From Dysgonamonadaceae bacterium (GTDB lineage Bacteria; Bacteroidota; Bacteroidia; Bacteroidales; Azobacteroidaceae), in the NCBI GenBank assembly GCA_031253625.1, contig JAIRVZ010000131.1, positions 1 through 64,000 of the forward strand: a stretch of DNA of 64,000 nt. Reading direction: 5' to 3'. Under the pieces are notes generated by a model that saw only the letters and a program-made list of their open reading frames with translations, made no database searches and was not told where the DNA came from. Positions 9,703 to 18,433 of this stretch are shown here, piece by piece (position 1 is the first letter of the stretch; each line of letters starts with the position of its first letter). The position numbers were made by a program, and so were the translations under genes.

Positions 9703-12201
9703 ATGAATATTTCATACAATTGGCTTAAAGACTACATCGAAACGGATTTAACCCCTCAGGAAATGGCAGATGCCTTAACTTCCATCGGATTGGAAACAGG
9801 AAGCGTGGAAGAAGTGGAAACAATTAAAGGCGGCCTTGAAGGCTTGTTTATCGGCGAGGTTTTAACTTGCGAAAACCATCCGAATTCCGACCATTTGCAC
9901 ATTACAACCGTCAATGTAGGAGAAGGAGAACCCTTGCAAATTGTATGCGGTGCATCCAATGTGGCTGCCGGACAAAAAGTGGTGGTTGCTGTTAATGGGA
10001 CCCAATTATATTCGGGCGATGAAAGCTTTACTATTAAAAAATCAAAGATAAGAGGAGTTGAATCAAACGGTATGATTTGTGCCGAAGATGAAATCGGCAT
10101 CGGAACCAGCCATGCCGGAATCATTGTTTTACCCGAAAATGTAGTTGTCGGAACTCCTGCAAAGAAACATTACAACATTGAAAGCGATTACGTTTTGGAA
10201 GTTGATATTACACCTAATCGCATAGATGCAGCATCTCATTATGGCGTTGCTCGCGATTTGGCGGCTTACTTGAAACAAAGCACCCCTAAATCCCCTAAAG
10301 GGGACTTAAGCCCCCTTCAGGGGGTTGGGAGGTTGAGAAAACCTTCCGTTGAGGCGTTTAAAATAGAAGATAAATCACCGGCAGTTGAGGTAATCGTTGA
10401 AAACACAGAAGCTTGCCCGCGTTATTCCGGTGTTACGATTAAAGGCGTGAAAGTGACGAATAGTCCGGAATGGTTGCAAAACAGATTGAAAACCATCGGT
10501 TTGCGTCCGATTAATAATATTGTAGATATTACGAATTACATCCTTCACGAAACAGGACATCCTTTGCATGCTTTCGACATGAATGAGATTCACGGTCATA
10601 AAGTGTATGTGATGACTTTAAACGAAGGAACCGAATTTACTACTTTAGATGAAGTCGACCGGAAATTAAGTGATAAAGACCTGATGATATGCGATACCAA
10701 TGGAGGAATCGCTCTCGCAGGCGTTTTCGGTGGTCTGAAATCAGGCGTAACAGAAAATACAACCGATATATTCCTTGAATCTGCTTATTTTCATCCGACT
10801 TGGGTGCGCAAAACCGCCCGTCGCCACGGATTAAACACCGATGCATCTTTCCGTTTCGAGCGAGGAGCCGACCCAAACAATACGCTTTACGCGATGAAAC
10901 GTGCAGCCTTGCTGATTAAAGAAATTGCCGGAGGAAAAATATGCGGAGAAATTCAGGATGTTTATCCTTCTCCCATTCCGAACGCTAAAGTAACTTTATC
11001 TTTCCAAAAAGTTTACGACTTAATCGGGAAAACTATTTCGGAAGAAACCTTAATCAACATCTTGAAAAGTTTGGATATAGAAATTATAAAACATCATAAA
11101 GACGAACTCGAATTAAGCATTCCTACCTACCGGGTGGATGTGCAACGAGATGTAGATGTTATCGAAGAAATTCTCCGCATTTATGGATTTAACAATGTAG
11201 AAACCGGAGAAAATCTGAAATCCAATCTTTCTTACGAAACGGAAACAGACAAAGGATACAAGTTACAAAATCTGATTTCGGAACAACTTACAGGAGCAGG
11301 ATTCAACGAAATCATGAATAATTCGTTGACAGCATCCGAATATTATGCAACTTCCAAAATATTCCCGGAGGAGCAATGTGTTAGACTGAAAAATCCGTTA
11401 AGCGTGGAACTAAACGTAATGCGTCAGACATTGCTTTTCGGAGGTTTACAAAGCATCGAATACAACAAAAACCGGAAAAATCCGGATTTGAAATTCTACG
11501 AATTCGGTAATACTTATTTTTATTTTGCCGACAAACAGAAAGAAGGACAAAGTCTTTCCGCCATCCGCGAAGAATTTCATTTGGGTTTATGGATTACCGG
11601 CAACAGTATATCTCACAGTTGGTTACATGGAGAACAAAAAAGTTCTGTATTCGAACTGAAAGCATACGTTGAAAATATTTTATTCCGTTTGGGAATAAAC
11701 GCCAAGAAATTGGTTTTCACTCAATGCAGATGCGAAGTTTATTCAGAGGCTTTGACAATCCATACGGTTTCGGGCAGAAAATTAGGCACCTTAGGCATTC
11801 TTCAAAAGAAATTATGCAAAAAATTCGATATTGATTCGGAAGTTTATTACGCTGAATTGAATTGGGATTTATTAATGAAAGAAATTAAATCTCATCAAGT
11901 TAAGTATTCCGAAATATCAAAATTTCAAGCAGTAAAACGTGATTTAGCGTTATTGCTTGACCAACAGATTTCATTCGCTGAAATAGAAAAAGTAGCGTTC
12001 GATACGGATAAAAAACTGCTCAAAGAAGTCAGTTTGTTCGACGTTTACGAAGGCAAGAACTTACCCGAAGGTAAAAAATCTTATGCCGTCAGCTTTATCC
12101 TCCATGATGAAGAAAAAACATTGAACGACAAGCAGATAGAGACTATCATGGCGAAAATACAAAAGAATTTGGAAGAAAAATTAAACACAACATTAAGATA
12201 A
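9703..12201 (+). CDS. pheT: phenylalanyl-tRNA synthetase beta subunit
   Basis: The 832-residue protein starts MNISYNWLKDYIETDL; ATG 9703 is preferred over TTG 9694. Domains in order: the tRNA-binding EMAP-like domain (about 40-155, NHPNSDHLH and VCGASNV), the B3/B4 domain (ACPRYSGVTIKGV onward), the B5 domain, the catalytic-like core, and the C-terminal anticodon-binding FDX-ACB domain (KFQAVKRDLALLLD to the end). PheS is not in the window. About 22 residues near 193-215 (STPKSPKGDLSPLQGVGR) are encoded by a palindromic repeat in the linker before B3/B4. The stop overlaps the next start by 1 nt (TAATG). Confidence 0.96.
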   Translation: MNISYNWLKDYIETDLTPQEMADALTSIGLETGSVEEVETIKGGLEGLFIGEVLTCENHPNSDHLHITTVNVGEGEPLQIVCGASNVAAGQKVVVAVNGTQLYSGDESFTIKKSKIRGVESNGMICAEDEIGIGTSHAGIIVLPENVVVGTPAKKHYNIESDYVLEVDITPNRIDAASHYGVARDLAAYLKQSTPKSPKGDLSPLQGVGRLRKPSVEAFKIEDKSPAVEVIVENTEACPRYSGVTIKGVKVTNSPEWLQNRLKTIGLRPINNIVDITNYILHETGHPLHAFDMNEIHGHKVYVMTLNEGTEFTTLDEVDRKLSDKDLMICDTNGGIALAGVFGGLKSGVTENTTDIFLESAYFHPTWVRKTARRHGLNTDASFRFERGADPNNTLYAMKRAALLIKEIAGGKICGEIQDVYPSPIPNAKVTLSFQKVYDLIGKTISEETLINILKSLDIEIIKHHKDELELSIPTYRVDVQRDVDVIEEILRIYGFNNVETGENLKSNLSYETETDKGYKLQNLISEQLTGAGFNEIMNNSLTASEYYATSKIFPEEQCVRLKNPLSVELNVMRQTLLFGGLQSIEYNKNRKNPDLKFYEFGNTYFYFADKQKEGQSLSAIREEFHLGLWITGNSISHSWLHGEQKSSVFELKAYVENILFRLGINAKKLVFTQCRCEVYSEALTIHTVSGRKLGTLGILQKKLCKKFDIDSEVYYAELNWDLLMKEIKSHQVKYSEISKFQAVKRDLALLLDQQISFAEIEKVAFDTDKKLLKEVSLFDVYEGKNLPEGKKSYAVSFILHDEEKTLNDKQIETIMAKIQKNLEEKLNTTLR
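10282..10330 (+). repeat. palindromic dispersed repeat, copy 2, in frame within pheT
   Basis: Positions 10282-10307 are identical to the 26-nt arm of the repeats at 4566 and 16272. A second short palindrome, CCCCCTTCAGGGGG, follows immediately. The segment keeps the pheT frame open and is translated as a Pro/Gly/Lys-rich insertion in an interdomain linker. Confidence 0.85.
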
Positions 12202-12911
12202 TGGGAAGAGCATTTGAATATCGCAAAGCGACAAAAATGAAAAGATGGGGCAACATGGCCCGCGTATTTACCAAACTGGGTAAACAAATTACGATAGCAG
12301 CCAAAGAAGGCGGTCCGGATATAGAAACGAATCCTCGTTTGCGCGTACTTTTTCAACAGGCAAAAAAAGAAAACATGCCGAAAGAAAATGTAGAACGTGC
12401 GATAAAAAAAGCGACTTCGAAGGATGAAGGCGACTACAAAGAAATGGTGTATGAAGGATATGGTCCTTTTGGTATTGCCATTGTAGTAGAAACAGCAACC
12501 GATAATCCGACCCGCACGGTGGCGAATGTTCGCAGTTATTTCAATAAGCACGGCGGCTCTTTAGGAACAAGCGGAAGTCTTCAGTTTCTTTTCGACCACA
12601 AATGTGTCTTCAAAATTACACCTAAAGATGGCGTTTCATTGGAAGATTTGGAACTCGAATTGATTGATTTCGGTGTGGATGAAGTAGAACAGGATGAAGA
12701 TGGAATTGTACTTTATGGAGAATTTCAATCATATTCTGCCATTCAAAAACATTTGGAAGAAAACGGATTTGAAATCCAAAGTGCACAATTCGAAAGAATT
12801 CCCAATGATTATAAAAGCGTTACAGAAGAACAACGCGCTCAAATCGAAAAATTATTAGATAAATTCGACGATGACGACGACGTGCAGAACGTTTTCCATA
12901 ATATGGAATAA
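12201..12911 (+). CDS. YebC/PmpR-family protein
   Basis: This 236-residue protein has the complete family pattern: an N-terminal MGRAFEYRKATKMKRWGNMA segment, FTKLGKQITIAAKEGGPD, then NMPKENVERAIKKA, YEGYGPFGIAIVVE, TDNPTRTVANVR and the C-terminal alpha/beta domain ending in an acidic DDDDDVQNV tail. Members are described as DNA-binding regulators, and some YebC proteins as ribosome-associated factors helping translation of polyproline stretches. The sequence does not separate these roles. It is translationally coupled to pheT by a 1-nt overlap. Confidence 0.92.
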   Translation: MGRAFEYRKATKMKRWGNMARVFTKLGKQITIAAKEGGPDIETNPRLRVLFQQAKKENMPKENVERAIKKATSKDEGDYKEMVYEGYGPFGIAIVVETATDNPTRTVANVRSYFNKHGGSLGTSGSLQFLFDHKCVFKITPKDGVSLEDLELELIDFGVDEVEQDEDGIVLYGEFQSYSAIQKHLEENGFEIQSAQFERIPNDYKSVTEEQRAQIEKLLDKFDDDDDVQNVFHNME

Positions 12912-12929
12912 AAAAAACATTTCATTTCA

Positions 12930-12959
12930 TTTGTAAAAGCAAAAAAAGTATTACATTTG
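12930..12959 (+). promoter_or_regulatory. promoter of the aromatic operon
   Basis: TTTG at 12930-12933, an 18-bp spacer, then TACATTTG at 12952-12959 match the Bacteroidota primary sigma consensus. Initiation near 12966 would give a short 5' leader to the leader-peptide ATG at 12987. Confidence 0.85.
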
Positions 12960-12986
12960 CACCATCTTTTACAACAAAAAGAAAGC

Positions 12987-13061
12987 ATGAACAAGTTTTA
13001 TTTTACATATTCTTTTTTTTACTTTTACTTTAGCAGACAAGTAAGACAGGATTTTGTATAA
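12987..13061 (+). CDS. Phe/Tyr-rich attenuation leader peptide, 24 aa
   Basis: ATG 12987 to TAA 13059-13061 encodes 24 residues beginning MNKFYFTYSFFYFYF and ending RQDFV. Seven are Phe and four Tyr; ten of those eleven fall within residues 4-15. It lies between a consensus promoter and an attenuator in front of prephenate dehydratase. By analogy with the leader peptides of enterobacterial phe operons, ribosome stalling at these codons would report shortage of charged tRNA-Phe and tRNA-Tyr. Codons 20-23 overlap the antiterminator strand, as required for coupling. It is too short for routine gene callers. Confidence 0.85.
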   Translation: MNKFYFTYSFFYFYFSRQVRQDFV

Positions 13062-13140
13062 TAAATGTTCAAAAAAAATTGTGAAAAATAAAAACGAAAT
13101 AAATAAAAATCCTGTCGAAAGCACGACGGGATTTTTTTTT
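13045..13140 (+). terminator. transcription attenuator: antiterminator and intrinsic terminator
   Basis: The terminator stem AAAATCCTGTCG (13106-13117) pairs with CGACGGGATTTT (13124-13135) around the loop AAAGCA and is followed by a T run to 13140. The segment GACAGGATTTT (13045-13055), in the last leader codons, is a perfect 11-nt complement of AAAATCCTGTC (13106-13116), the 5' terminator arm. The two structures are mutually exclusive. A ribosome stalled upstream leaves 13045-13055 free to form the antiterminator; one reaching the stop covers it and the terminator forms. Confidence 0.87.
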
Positions 13141-13159
13141 AACAGTCAATAATAAAAGT

Positions 13160-14014
13160 ATGAAAACAGTAGCCATACAAGGAATAGAAGGAGCTTATCA
13201 CGAAATTGCCGCAAGAAAGTATTTTCAGTCTGAAGAAGAAATTTCGATTTTGCCGTGTTGTCAGTTCCGAGATGTAATTAATGCTTTAAAGAAAGATTCG
13301 GATATATTTGGTATTATGGCCATCGAAAACACCATTGCCGGAAGCTTGTTACAAAATCACGAACTTATTCGCGAAAGTGATTTGATAGTTATCGGAGAAG
13401 AAAAGTTGAGAATTTCTCATTGTTTAGTGGCTATTCCGGGACAAGCAATTCACGATATTAAGGAAATTCACTCCCACCCGATTGCTTTGATGCAATGTAG
13501 AGATTTCTTAAATGCCCTAACAAATGTAACTATTGTAGAAAAAGACGATACTGCTTCGAGTGCTTGCAACATTGCCAAAAAGCAATTGTCGGGCGTTGCC
13601 GCTATTTGCAGTAAATATGCAGCCGAATTATATGGTTTAGAAGTTTTGGCAGAAGAAATAGAAACCAACAAACATAATTTTACCCGCTTTTTAGTTTTAG
13701 CCAATCATTGGGTTGCCGATGAAATTTTGGCCGATTCTCGCCCAAACAAATCATCCGTAGTTTTCACATTGCCTCATTCCGAAGGGAGTTTATCTAAAGT
13801 GTTGACTATCCTTTCATTCTATGATGTCAATCTTACGAAAATACAATCTCTTCCCATTATCGGTCGCGAATGGGAATATTTGTTCTATGTCGATGTAACT
13901 TTTAATAATTATATGCGGTATAAGCAAGCTATCAATGCCGTTTTGCCGTTAACAAAAGGATTTAAAATTTTAGGAGAATATAATGAAACAAATAATCCCT
14001 GCCAAAAGGCTTGA
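13160..14014 (+). CDS. pheA: prephenate dehydratase
   Basis: The 284-residue enzyme converts prephenate to phenylpyruvate, the Phe-specific step. The catalytic domain covers about 1-180 (VAIQGIEGAYHEIAA, MAIENTIAGSL, and NFTRFLVL, the Thr-Arg-Phe motif). An ACT regulatory domain at about 193-275 carries SLSKVLTILSFYDVNLTKIQS. The ESRP-like Phe-binding motif of many PDTs reads QSLP here. There is no chorismate mutase domain; that activity is on the DAHP synthase fusion two genes on. It is the first structural gene after the attenuator and overlaps the aminotransferase by 32 nt. Confidence 0.93.
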   Translation: MKTVAIQGIEGAYHEIAARKYFQSEEEISILPCCQFRDVINALKKDSDIFGIMAIENTIAGSLLQNHELIRESDLIVIGEEKLRISHCLVAIPGQAIHDIKEIHSHPIALMQCRDFLNALTNVTIVEKDDTASSACNIAKKQLSGVAAICSKYAAELYGLEVLAEEIETNKHNFTRFLVLANHWVADEILADSRPNKSSVVFTLPHSEGSLSKVLTILSFYDVNLTKIQSLPIIGREWEYLFYVDVTFNNYMRYKQAINAVLPLTKGFKILGEYNETNNPCQKA

Positions 14015-15143
14015 TACAGTAAGCGAATACTACTTCTCTAAAAAATTGAAAGAAGTAGCAGAAATGAATGCTGCCGGAAAAAACGTCATCAATTTAGGTG
14101 TTGGTAGTCCGGACCTTCCACCGTCGAAAGATGCGATTGATGTTTTTTGTACGGAAGTTCAGAAAGCAGATGTGCATGGTTATCAACCATACGTCGGGAT
14201 TCCCGAATTGCGTAAGGCTTTTGCCGACTGGTATAAACGGTGGTATGGAGTGGAACTGAATCCGAACAAAGAAATTCAACCGTTAATCGGTTCAAAAGAA
14301 GGTGTTTTACATATTTCATTGGCATTTTTGAATCCGGGAGATAAAGTACTGGTTCCCAATCCGGGATATCCGACTTATACCTCTGTCAGTAATTTGGTTG
14401 GCGCAGAAATCATTGCTTACGATTTGGACGAAAACAATAACTGGCAACCCGATTTCGATGCTTTGGAAAAAATGGATTTATCGGGCGTTAAACTGATGTG
14501 GACTAATTATCCGAATATGCCGACAGGCGCTCCTGCGACAGTAGAGTTATATCAGAAATTAGTTGATTTCGGCAAACGTCACGGAATAGTTATCTGCAAT
14601 GATAATCCATATAGTTTTATATTAAACGACAACCCGATTAGTATTTTAAGCATCGAAGGAGCCAAAGATATTTGCATTGAACTTAACTCAATGAGTAAGT
14701 CGCACAATATGCCCGGCTGGAGAATGGCTATGTTAGCCTCTAACGCTCAATTTATTGAATGGGTATTGAAAGTAAAAAGCAACATCGACAGCGGACAATT
14801 CAAACCGATGATGCAAGCTGCGGTAAAAGCATTACAAGCTGTACCGGAATTTCATCAGGAAATGAATAATGTTTATCGCAACCGTCGCGTTATTGCCGAA
14901 AAAATAATGGAAACTTTAGGCTGCGTTTTTGACTCCAAACAATCAGGAATGTTTTTGTGGGGAAAAATTCCGACCAACTATTCCGGCAGCGAAGAATTAG
15001 CCGACAAAATATTATACGAATCCAACGTTTTCTTAACTCCCGGATTTATTTTCGGCAGTAACGGCGAACACTACATTCGTATCTCACTTTGTTGCAAAGA
15101 AGAATTATTACAAGAAGCACTTAAACGAATGATTAATGATTAG
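13983..15143 (+). CDS. class I/II aminotransferase of aromatic amino acid operon
   Basis: This 386-residue protein is a fold-type I PLP enzyme. Visible are NLGVGSPDLPPS, GYQPYVGIPELRKAFA, NPGYPTY, TNYPNMPTGAPA, a CNDNPYSFI segment (PLP-pyridine Asp region) and the Schiff-base Lys in SMSKSHNMPGWRMAM; the C-terminal substrate-binding Arg lies in YIRISLC. By position between prephenate dehydratase and DAHP synthase/chorismate mutase it most likely transaminates phenylpyruvate and hydroxyphenylpyruvate. Sequence alone does not exclude a wider range such as aspartate. An AGGAGAA stretch 4 nt before the ATG is one of the few good Shine-Dalgarno sites here. Confidence 0.9.
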   Translation: MKQIIPAKRLDTVSEYYFSKKLKEVAEMNAAGKNVINLGVGSPDLPPSKDAIDVFCTEVQKADVHGYQPYVGIPELRKAFADWYKRWYGVELNPNKEIQPLIGSKEGVLHISLAFLNPGDKVLVPNPGYPTYTSVSNLVGAEIIAYDLDENNNWQPDFDALEKMDLSGVKLMWTNYPNMPTGAPATVELYQKLVDFGKRHGIVICNDNPYSFILNDNPISILSIEGAKDICIELNSMSKSHNMPGWRMAMLASNAQFIEWVLKVKSNIDSGQFKPMMQAAVKALQAVPEFHQEMNNVYRNRRVIAEKIMETLGCVFDSKQSGMFLWGKIPTNYSGSEELADKILYESNVFLTPGFIFGSNGEHYIRISLCCKEELLQEALKRMIND

Positions 15144-15145
15144 TG

Positions 15146-15200
15146 TTTAATGATTAATCTCTAATCAAACATTTATCATTAATCATTAAAAATTAATCAT
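15146..15200. repeat. AT-rich intergenic repeat of TTAATCATTA words
   Basis: The gap holds several direct and inverted copies of the word TAATGATTAAT/ATTAATCATTA. A similar tract lies between the SlyD gene and aroC (25949-25985). No gene is seen in it. Confidence 0.6.
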
Positions 15201-15208
15201 TAAAAATA

Positions 15209-16270
15209 ATGGAATTAGAATCAATTTTATTACCGGGTATAGAATCCAAGCGTCCGTTCGTTATTGCAGGACCATGTAGCGCTGAAACGGAAGAGCAAGT
15301 GATGCAAACCGCTAAGGAATTAGCAAAAAAAGACGTTAAAATATTCAGAGCAGGGATATGGAAACCTCGGACTAAACCCGGAGGTTTTGAAGGTGTTGGA
15401 ACTCAAGGATTAGCTTGGTTGCAAAATGTCAAAAAAGAAACAGGAATGTATGTGACAACCGAAGTGGCTACTCATAAACATGTTTTTGAAGCACTGAAAT
15501 ATGGTATAGATATACTTTGGATTGGTGCCCGAACTTCTGTCAATCCTTTTGCCATGCAAGAAATTGCAGATGCTTTGCAAGGCGTAGACATTCCCGTGCT
15601 CATCAAAAATCCTGTTAATCCCGACTTAGACCTTTGGATTGGTGCCATCGAACGCATTTACAATGCCGGAATTAAAAAAATTGCTGCTATCCATCGCGGA
15701 TTCAGTTCTTACGACAAAAAAATATATCGCAACCTTCCGCAATGGCACATCCCAATCGAACTGAAAAGACGAATCCCGAATCTTCCCTTGATTTGCGACC
15801 CCAGCCATATCGGAGGTAACAGAGAATTAATTGCTCCGCTCTGTCAACAAGCGATGGACTTAAGCTATGATGGCTTGATTATCGAATCGCATTGCAGTCC
15901 GGATAAAGCTTGGAGTGATAAGGAACAACAACTTACGCCCGATATTTTATTATACATTTTAAATTTATTGGTGGTAAGAGATACCAAACAAACAACAGAA
16001 AACTTGACGGAATTACGTCATCAAATCGACGAAATCGACAATCAGATGTTGGAAGTTTTGGCTATGCGTATGCGCGTTTCGCAAGAAATAGGTCAATACA
16101 AAAAGGAGCACAATATGCCTGTTTTACAAACTGTTCGCTACGACGAAATTTTGCTTAAACGAATCGCCATGGCTCAATCGATGGGAATGGATGCCGATTT
16201 TATGAAAAAAATATTGGAGGCGATTCACGAAGAATCGATTCGCCAACAAGTTGAAGTTTTGAAAAAATAG
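15209..16270 (+). CDS. bifunctional DAHP synthase / chorismate mutase
   Basis: The 353-residue fusion holds the entry step of the shikimate pathway and the first step of the Phe/Tyr branch. Residues 1 to about 250 are a type I-beta DAHP synthase (RPFVIAGPCSAE, FRAGIWKPRTKPGGF, GARTSVNPF, IHRGFSSY, ICDPSHIGG). Residues about 268-350 are an AroQ-type helical chorismate mutase (LTELRHQIDEIDNQMLEVLA, RMRVSQEIGQYKKEHN, RYDEILLKR). The fused mutase can act as a sensor domain that shuts down DAHP synthase when prephenate accumulates; that is known from homologues and not shown here. It is followed by a palindromic repeat. Confidence 0.94.
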   Translation: MELESILLPGIESKRPFVIAGPCSAETEEQVMQTAKELAKKDVKIFRAGIWKPRTKPGGFEGVGTQGLAWLQNVKKETGMYVTTEVATHKHVFEALKYGIDILWIGARTSVNPFAMQEIADALQGVDIPVLIKNPVNPDLDLWIGAIERIYNAGIKKIAAIHRGFSSYDKKIYRNLPQWHIPIELKRRIPNLPLICDPSHIGGNRELIAPLCQQAMDLSYDGLIIESHCSPDKAWSDKEQQLTPDILLYILNLLVVRDTKQTTENLTELRHQIDEIDNQMLEVLAMRMRVSQEIGQYKKEHNMPVLQTVRYDEILLKRIAMAQSMGMDADFMKKILEAIHEESIRQQVEVLKK

Positions 16271-16271
16271 C

Positions 16272-16368
16272 ACCCCTAAATCCCCTAAAGGGGACTTGAG
16301 TGAGTGATAGACCCTTACAATAATGATAATATAACTGTTCCCAAGTCCCCTTTAGGGGATTTAGGGGT
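16272..16368. repeat. palindromic dispersed repeat, copy 3 (paired arms)
   Basis: The left arm at 16272-16297 and right arm at 16343-16368 are perfect 26-bp inverted copies and match the arms at 4566-4688. The 45-bp spacer shares GAGTGATAG with copy 1 but is otherwise different. It separates the DAHP synthase fusion from prephenate dehydrogenase and could form a large hairpin within the operon mRNA. Confidence 0.85.
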
Positions 16369-16381
16369 AAAATAATAACAA

Positions 16382-17155
16382 ATGAAAATACAAATACTCG
16401 GAGCCGGAAAAATGGGCTCCTTCTTTGCCGACGTATTGAGTTTTGAACACGAAGTCGCTCTCTTTGATCCGGATCCACAACGGTTACGCTTTACTTATAA
16501 TTGCGTGAGAATGAGCGACCCGAAAGAAATTGCAGATTTCAAGCCGGAAATATTGATTAATGCCGCAACCGTAAAACATACGATTGCAGCTTTCAAAACA
16601 GTATTACCATATCTTCCGGAAAATTGCATTTTATCCGATATTGCCTCGGTTAAAACAGGGTTGGAAGCATTTTACAAAGAAACCGGCCGGCCTTTCGTTT
16701 CCACACACCCGATGTTTGGTCCTACGTTTGCCAGTTTGAGCGACCTTTCTACTCAAAATGCGATTATCATTTCCGAATCGAATCACATGGGAAAAGTCTT
16801 TTTCAAAGATTTATACAGCACCTTGAAACTGCGCATCTTTGAATATACATTCGATGAACACGATGAAACAATCGCTTATTCTTTGTCTATTCCTTTTGCC
16901 TCGACATTGGTATTTGCCTCGGTAATGAAACATCAGGAGGCTCCGGGAACAACATTCAAAAAGCACATGACCATTGCACAAGGACTGTTATCGGAAGATG
17001 ATTATTTATTAACCGAGATTTTATTTAATCCTTATACTCCTGAACAAGTAGAGCAAATCAGGAAAGAATTGGCTCATTTATTGAAAATCATTGAATTGAA
17101 AGATTACAGTGCGATGAAAGCGTTTTTACAAAAAGTAAGGAAGAATATCGAATAA
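16382..17155 (+). CDS. tyrA: prephenate dehydrogenase
   Basis: This 257-residue enzyme oxidises and decarboxylates prephenate to 4-hydroxyphenylpyruvate, the Tyr-specific step. The N-terminal Rossmann motif is ILGAGKMGSFF. The family signatures LSDIASVKTG and STHPMFGPTF (catalytic His) follow, and the C-terminal helical dimerisation domain ends at the stop. It lacks an ACT domain. At 257 residues it is close to the short monofunctional forms. As last gene of the operon it lies behind the attenuator and the palindromic element, so its expression may be partly uncoupled. Confidence 0.9.
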   Translation: MKIQILGAGKMGSFFADVLSFEHEVALFDPDPQRLRFTYNCVRMSDPKEIADFKPEILINAATVKHTIAAFKTVLPYLPENCILSDIASVKTGLEAFYKETGRPFVSTHPMFGPTFASLSDLSTQNAIIISESNHMGKVFFKDLYSTLKLRIFEYTFDEHDETIAYSLSIPFASTLVFASVMKHQEAPGTTFKKHMTIAQGLLSEDDYLLTEILFNPYTPEQVEQIRKELAHLLKIIELKDYSAMKAFLQKVRKNIE

Positions 17156-17185
17156 CGTGAGGCGATCGCCCACTTTCTTCTGCGA

Positions 17186-18415
17186 TTATTTCTCTAATAA
17201 CCATTCAAATACATTTTTGTGAATAATTCCGGCTCTGCTTTGCGGGAATGATTCTGTTGTGAGCAAAAATTTCGGATAATTGTCTTTTACCGTTTCTAAC
17301 GGCGTAAATTCTCGTTCTTTGGTTTCTTCAGTTGGAAGTTCCCACGAAACTTGATAATATTCAACTTCTCCATTACGATTTTTCACAAAAAAATCTATTT
17401 CTCCGTTGCGAAGCATACCTGTCCAAATTTTGTAACCTCTCCGTAAAAGTTCGAGATAAACTACATTTTCTAAAATATGTCCTCTGTCTGCTGTTCTGTT
17501 TCGTCCAACTAACACATTCAACAAACCCAAATCAACAAGATAATATTTTTCCAATGTTGCAAGTTGTTTTTTACCTTTAATGTCGAAACGATTAACACAA
17601 TAAAACACAAAACTTTCGACCAAGTATTCAATAAATTTTTCAACGGTGGTGTTGTGAACGCTTTGATTATCTGCTTTCAATGCTTTTGCGATACTATTTG
17701 GCGAAATTTGACTCCCAATATTTGCAGCCACAAATTTTGCAACATTTCCAAATGCTCGCTTATCATAAATTTTATAGCGTTGTGTTATGTCTTTTTCGAT
17801 AATTGTAGCGTACAATGTTTCGAGGTATTCATAAATTTTATCAAAACCTTCTTCTCGCAATTCAACACCTTTCGGCAACGAAGTTTCGTTCACATAATCG
17901 TAAAACAATGCCTCGTAATTTAGATATTTATTGCTTGTGTCAATGCCTCTGATTTCTAAATATTCGGCAAACGAAAACGGCAAAATAGAAATTTCAATAT
18001 ATCTACCACTCAACAAAGTAGCCAACTCGCTCGATAACAAATTGGCATTTGAGCCTGTGATATACACATCGACATTTTCGCTCGCATAAAGTCCGTCAAC
18101 CATTTTTTCAAAATCTGCAATATTCTGAACTTCATCGAGGAAAATGTAATTCGGTTTGCCTGCCTGTAGTTTCGATTTTATTTCAAAGTAAATCGTTTCC
18201 CACGATTTATTTAGGTAATTTTCGGGCAATTCAAAATTGTAAAATTGCGTTTGTTCAGGTGTTATACCATTTTCCAACAAACGATTTCTAAACAATTCCA
18301 ACAGTGTGGACTTTCCCGAACGTCGCAAACCTGTTACCACTTTGATAATATCTTTATCTCTGTATGACAGAAGTTTATCAAGATATTCCTTTCTTTCTAT
18401 TAACTTATTTTTCAT
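17186..18415 (-). CDS. AAA_14 / DUF4143 ATP-binding protein
   Basis: The 409-residue protein belongs to the archaeal-type ATPase family common as accessory genes in Bacteroidales. Walker A is TGLRRSGKSTLLEL (near residue 30) and Walker B is NYIFLDEVQNI, followed by YITGSNANLLSSE (sensor 1) and SGRYIEISILPFSFAEYLE. The C-terminal DUF4143 domain carries RTADRGHILENVVYLELLRRGY and a nuclease-like GEIDFFVKNRNGEVEYYQVSW. That resembles a restriction-endonuclease fold (E-x-D...Q), but activity is unproven. The gene stands alone with a perfect palindrome just upstream of its start. Confidence 0.88.
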   Translation of the reverse strand: MKNKLIERKEYLDKLLSYRDKDIIKVVTGLRRSGKSTLLELFRNRLLENGITPEQTQFYNFELPENYLNKSWETIYFEIKSKLQAGKPNYIFLDEVQNIADFEKMVDGLYASENVDVYITGSNANLLSSELATLLSGRYIEISILPFSFAEYLEIRGIDTSNKYLNYEALFYDYVNETSLPKGVELREEGFDKIYEYLETLYATIIEKDITQRYKIYDKRAFGNVAKFVAANIGSQISPNSIAKALKADNQSVHNTTVEKFIEYLVESFVFYCVNRFDIKGKKQLATLEKYYLVDLGLLNVLVGRNRTADRGHILENVVYLELLRRGYKIWTGMLRNGEIDFFVKNRNGEVEYYQVSWELPTEETKEREFTPLETVKDNYPKFLLTTESFPQSRAGIIHKNVFEWLLEK

Positions 18416-18433
18416 ACTGCAAAGATGCTAATA

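Noticed and set aside
12201-12911. Possible functional link of the YebC-family protein to the polyproline peptide
   Set aside because: YebC proteins have been connected to polyproline translation, but the genes are 12 kb apart and YebC is universal; nothing in the sequence supports a link.
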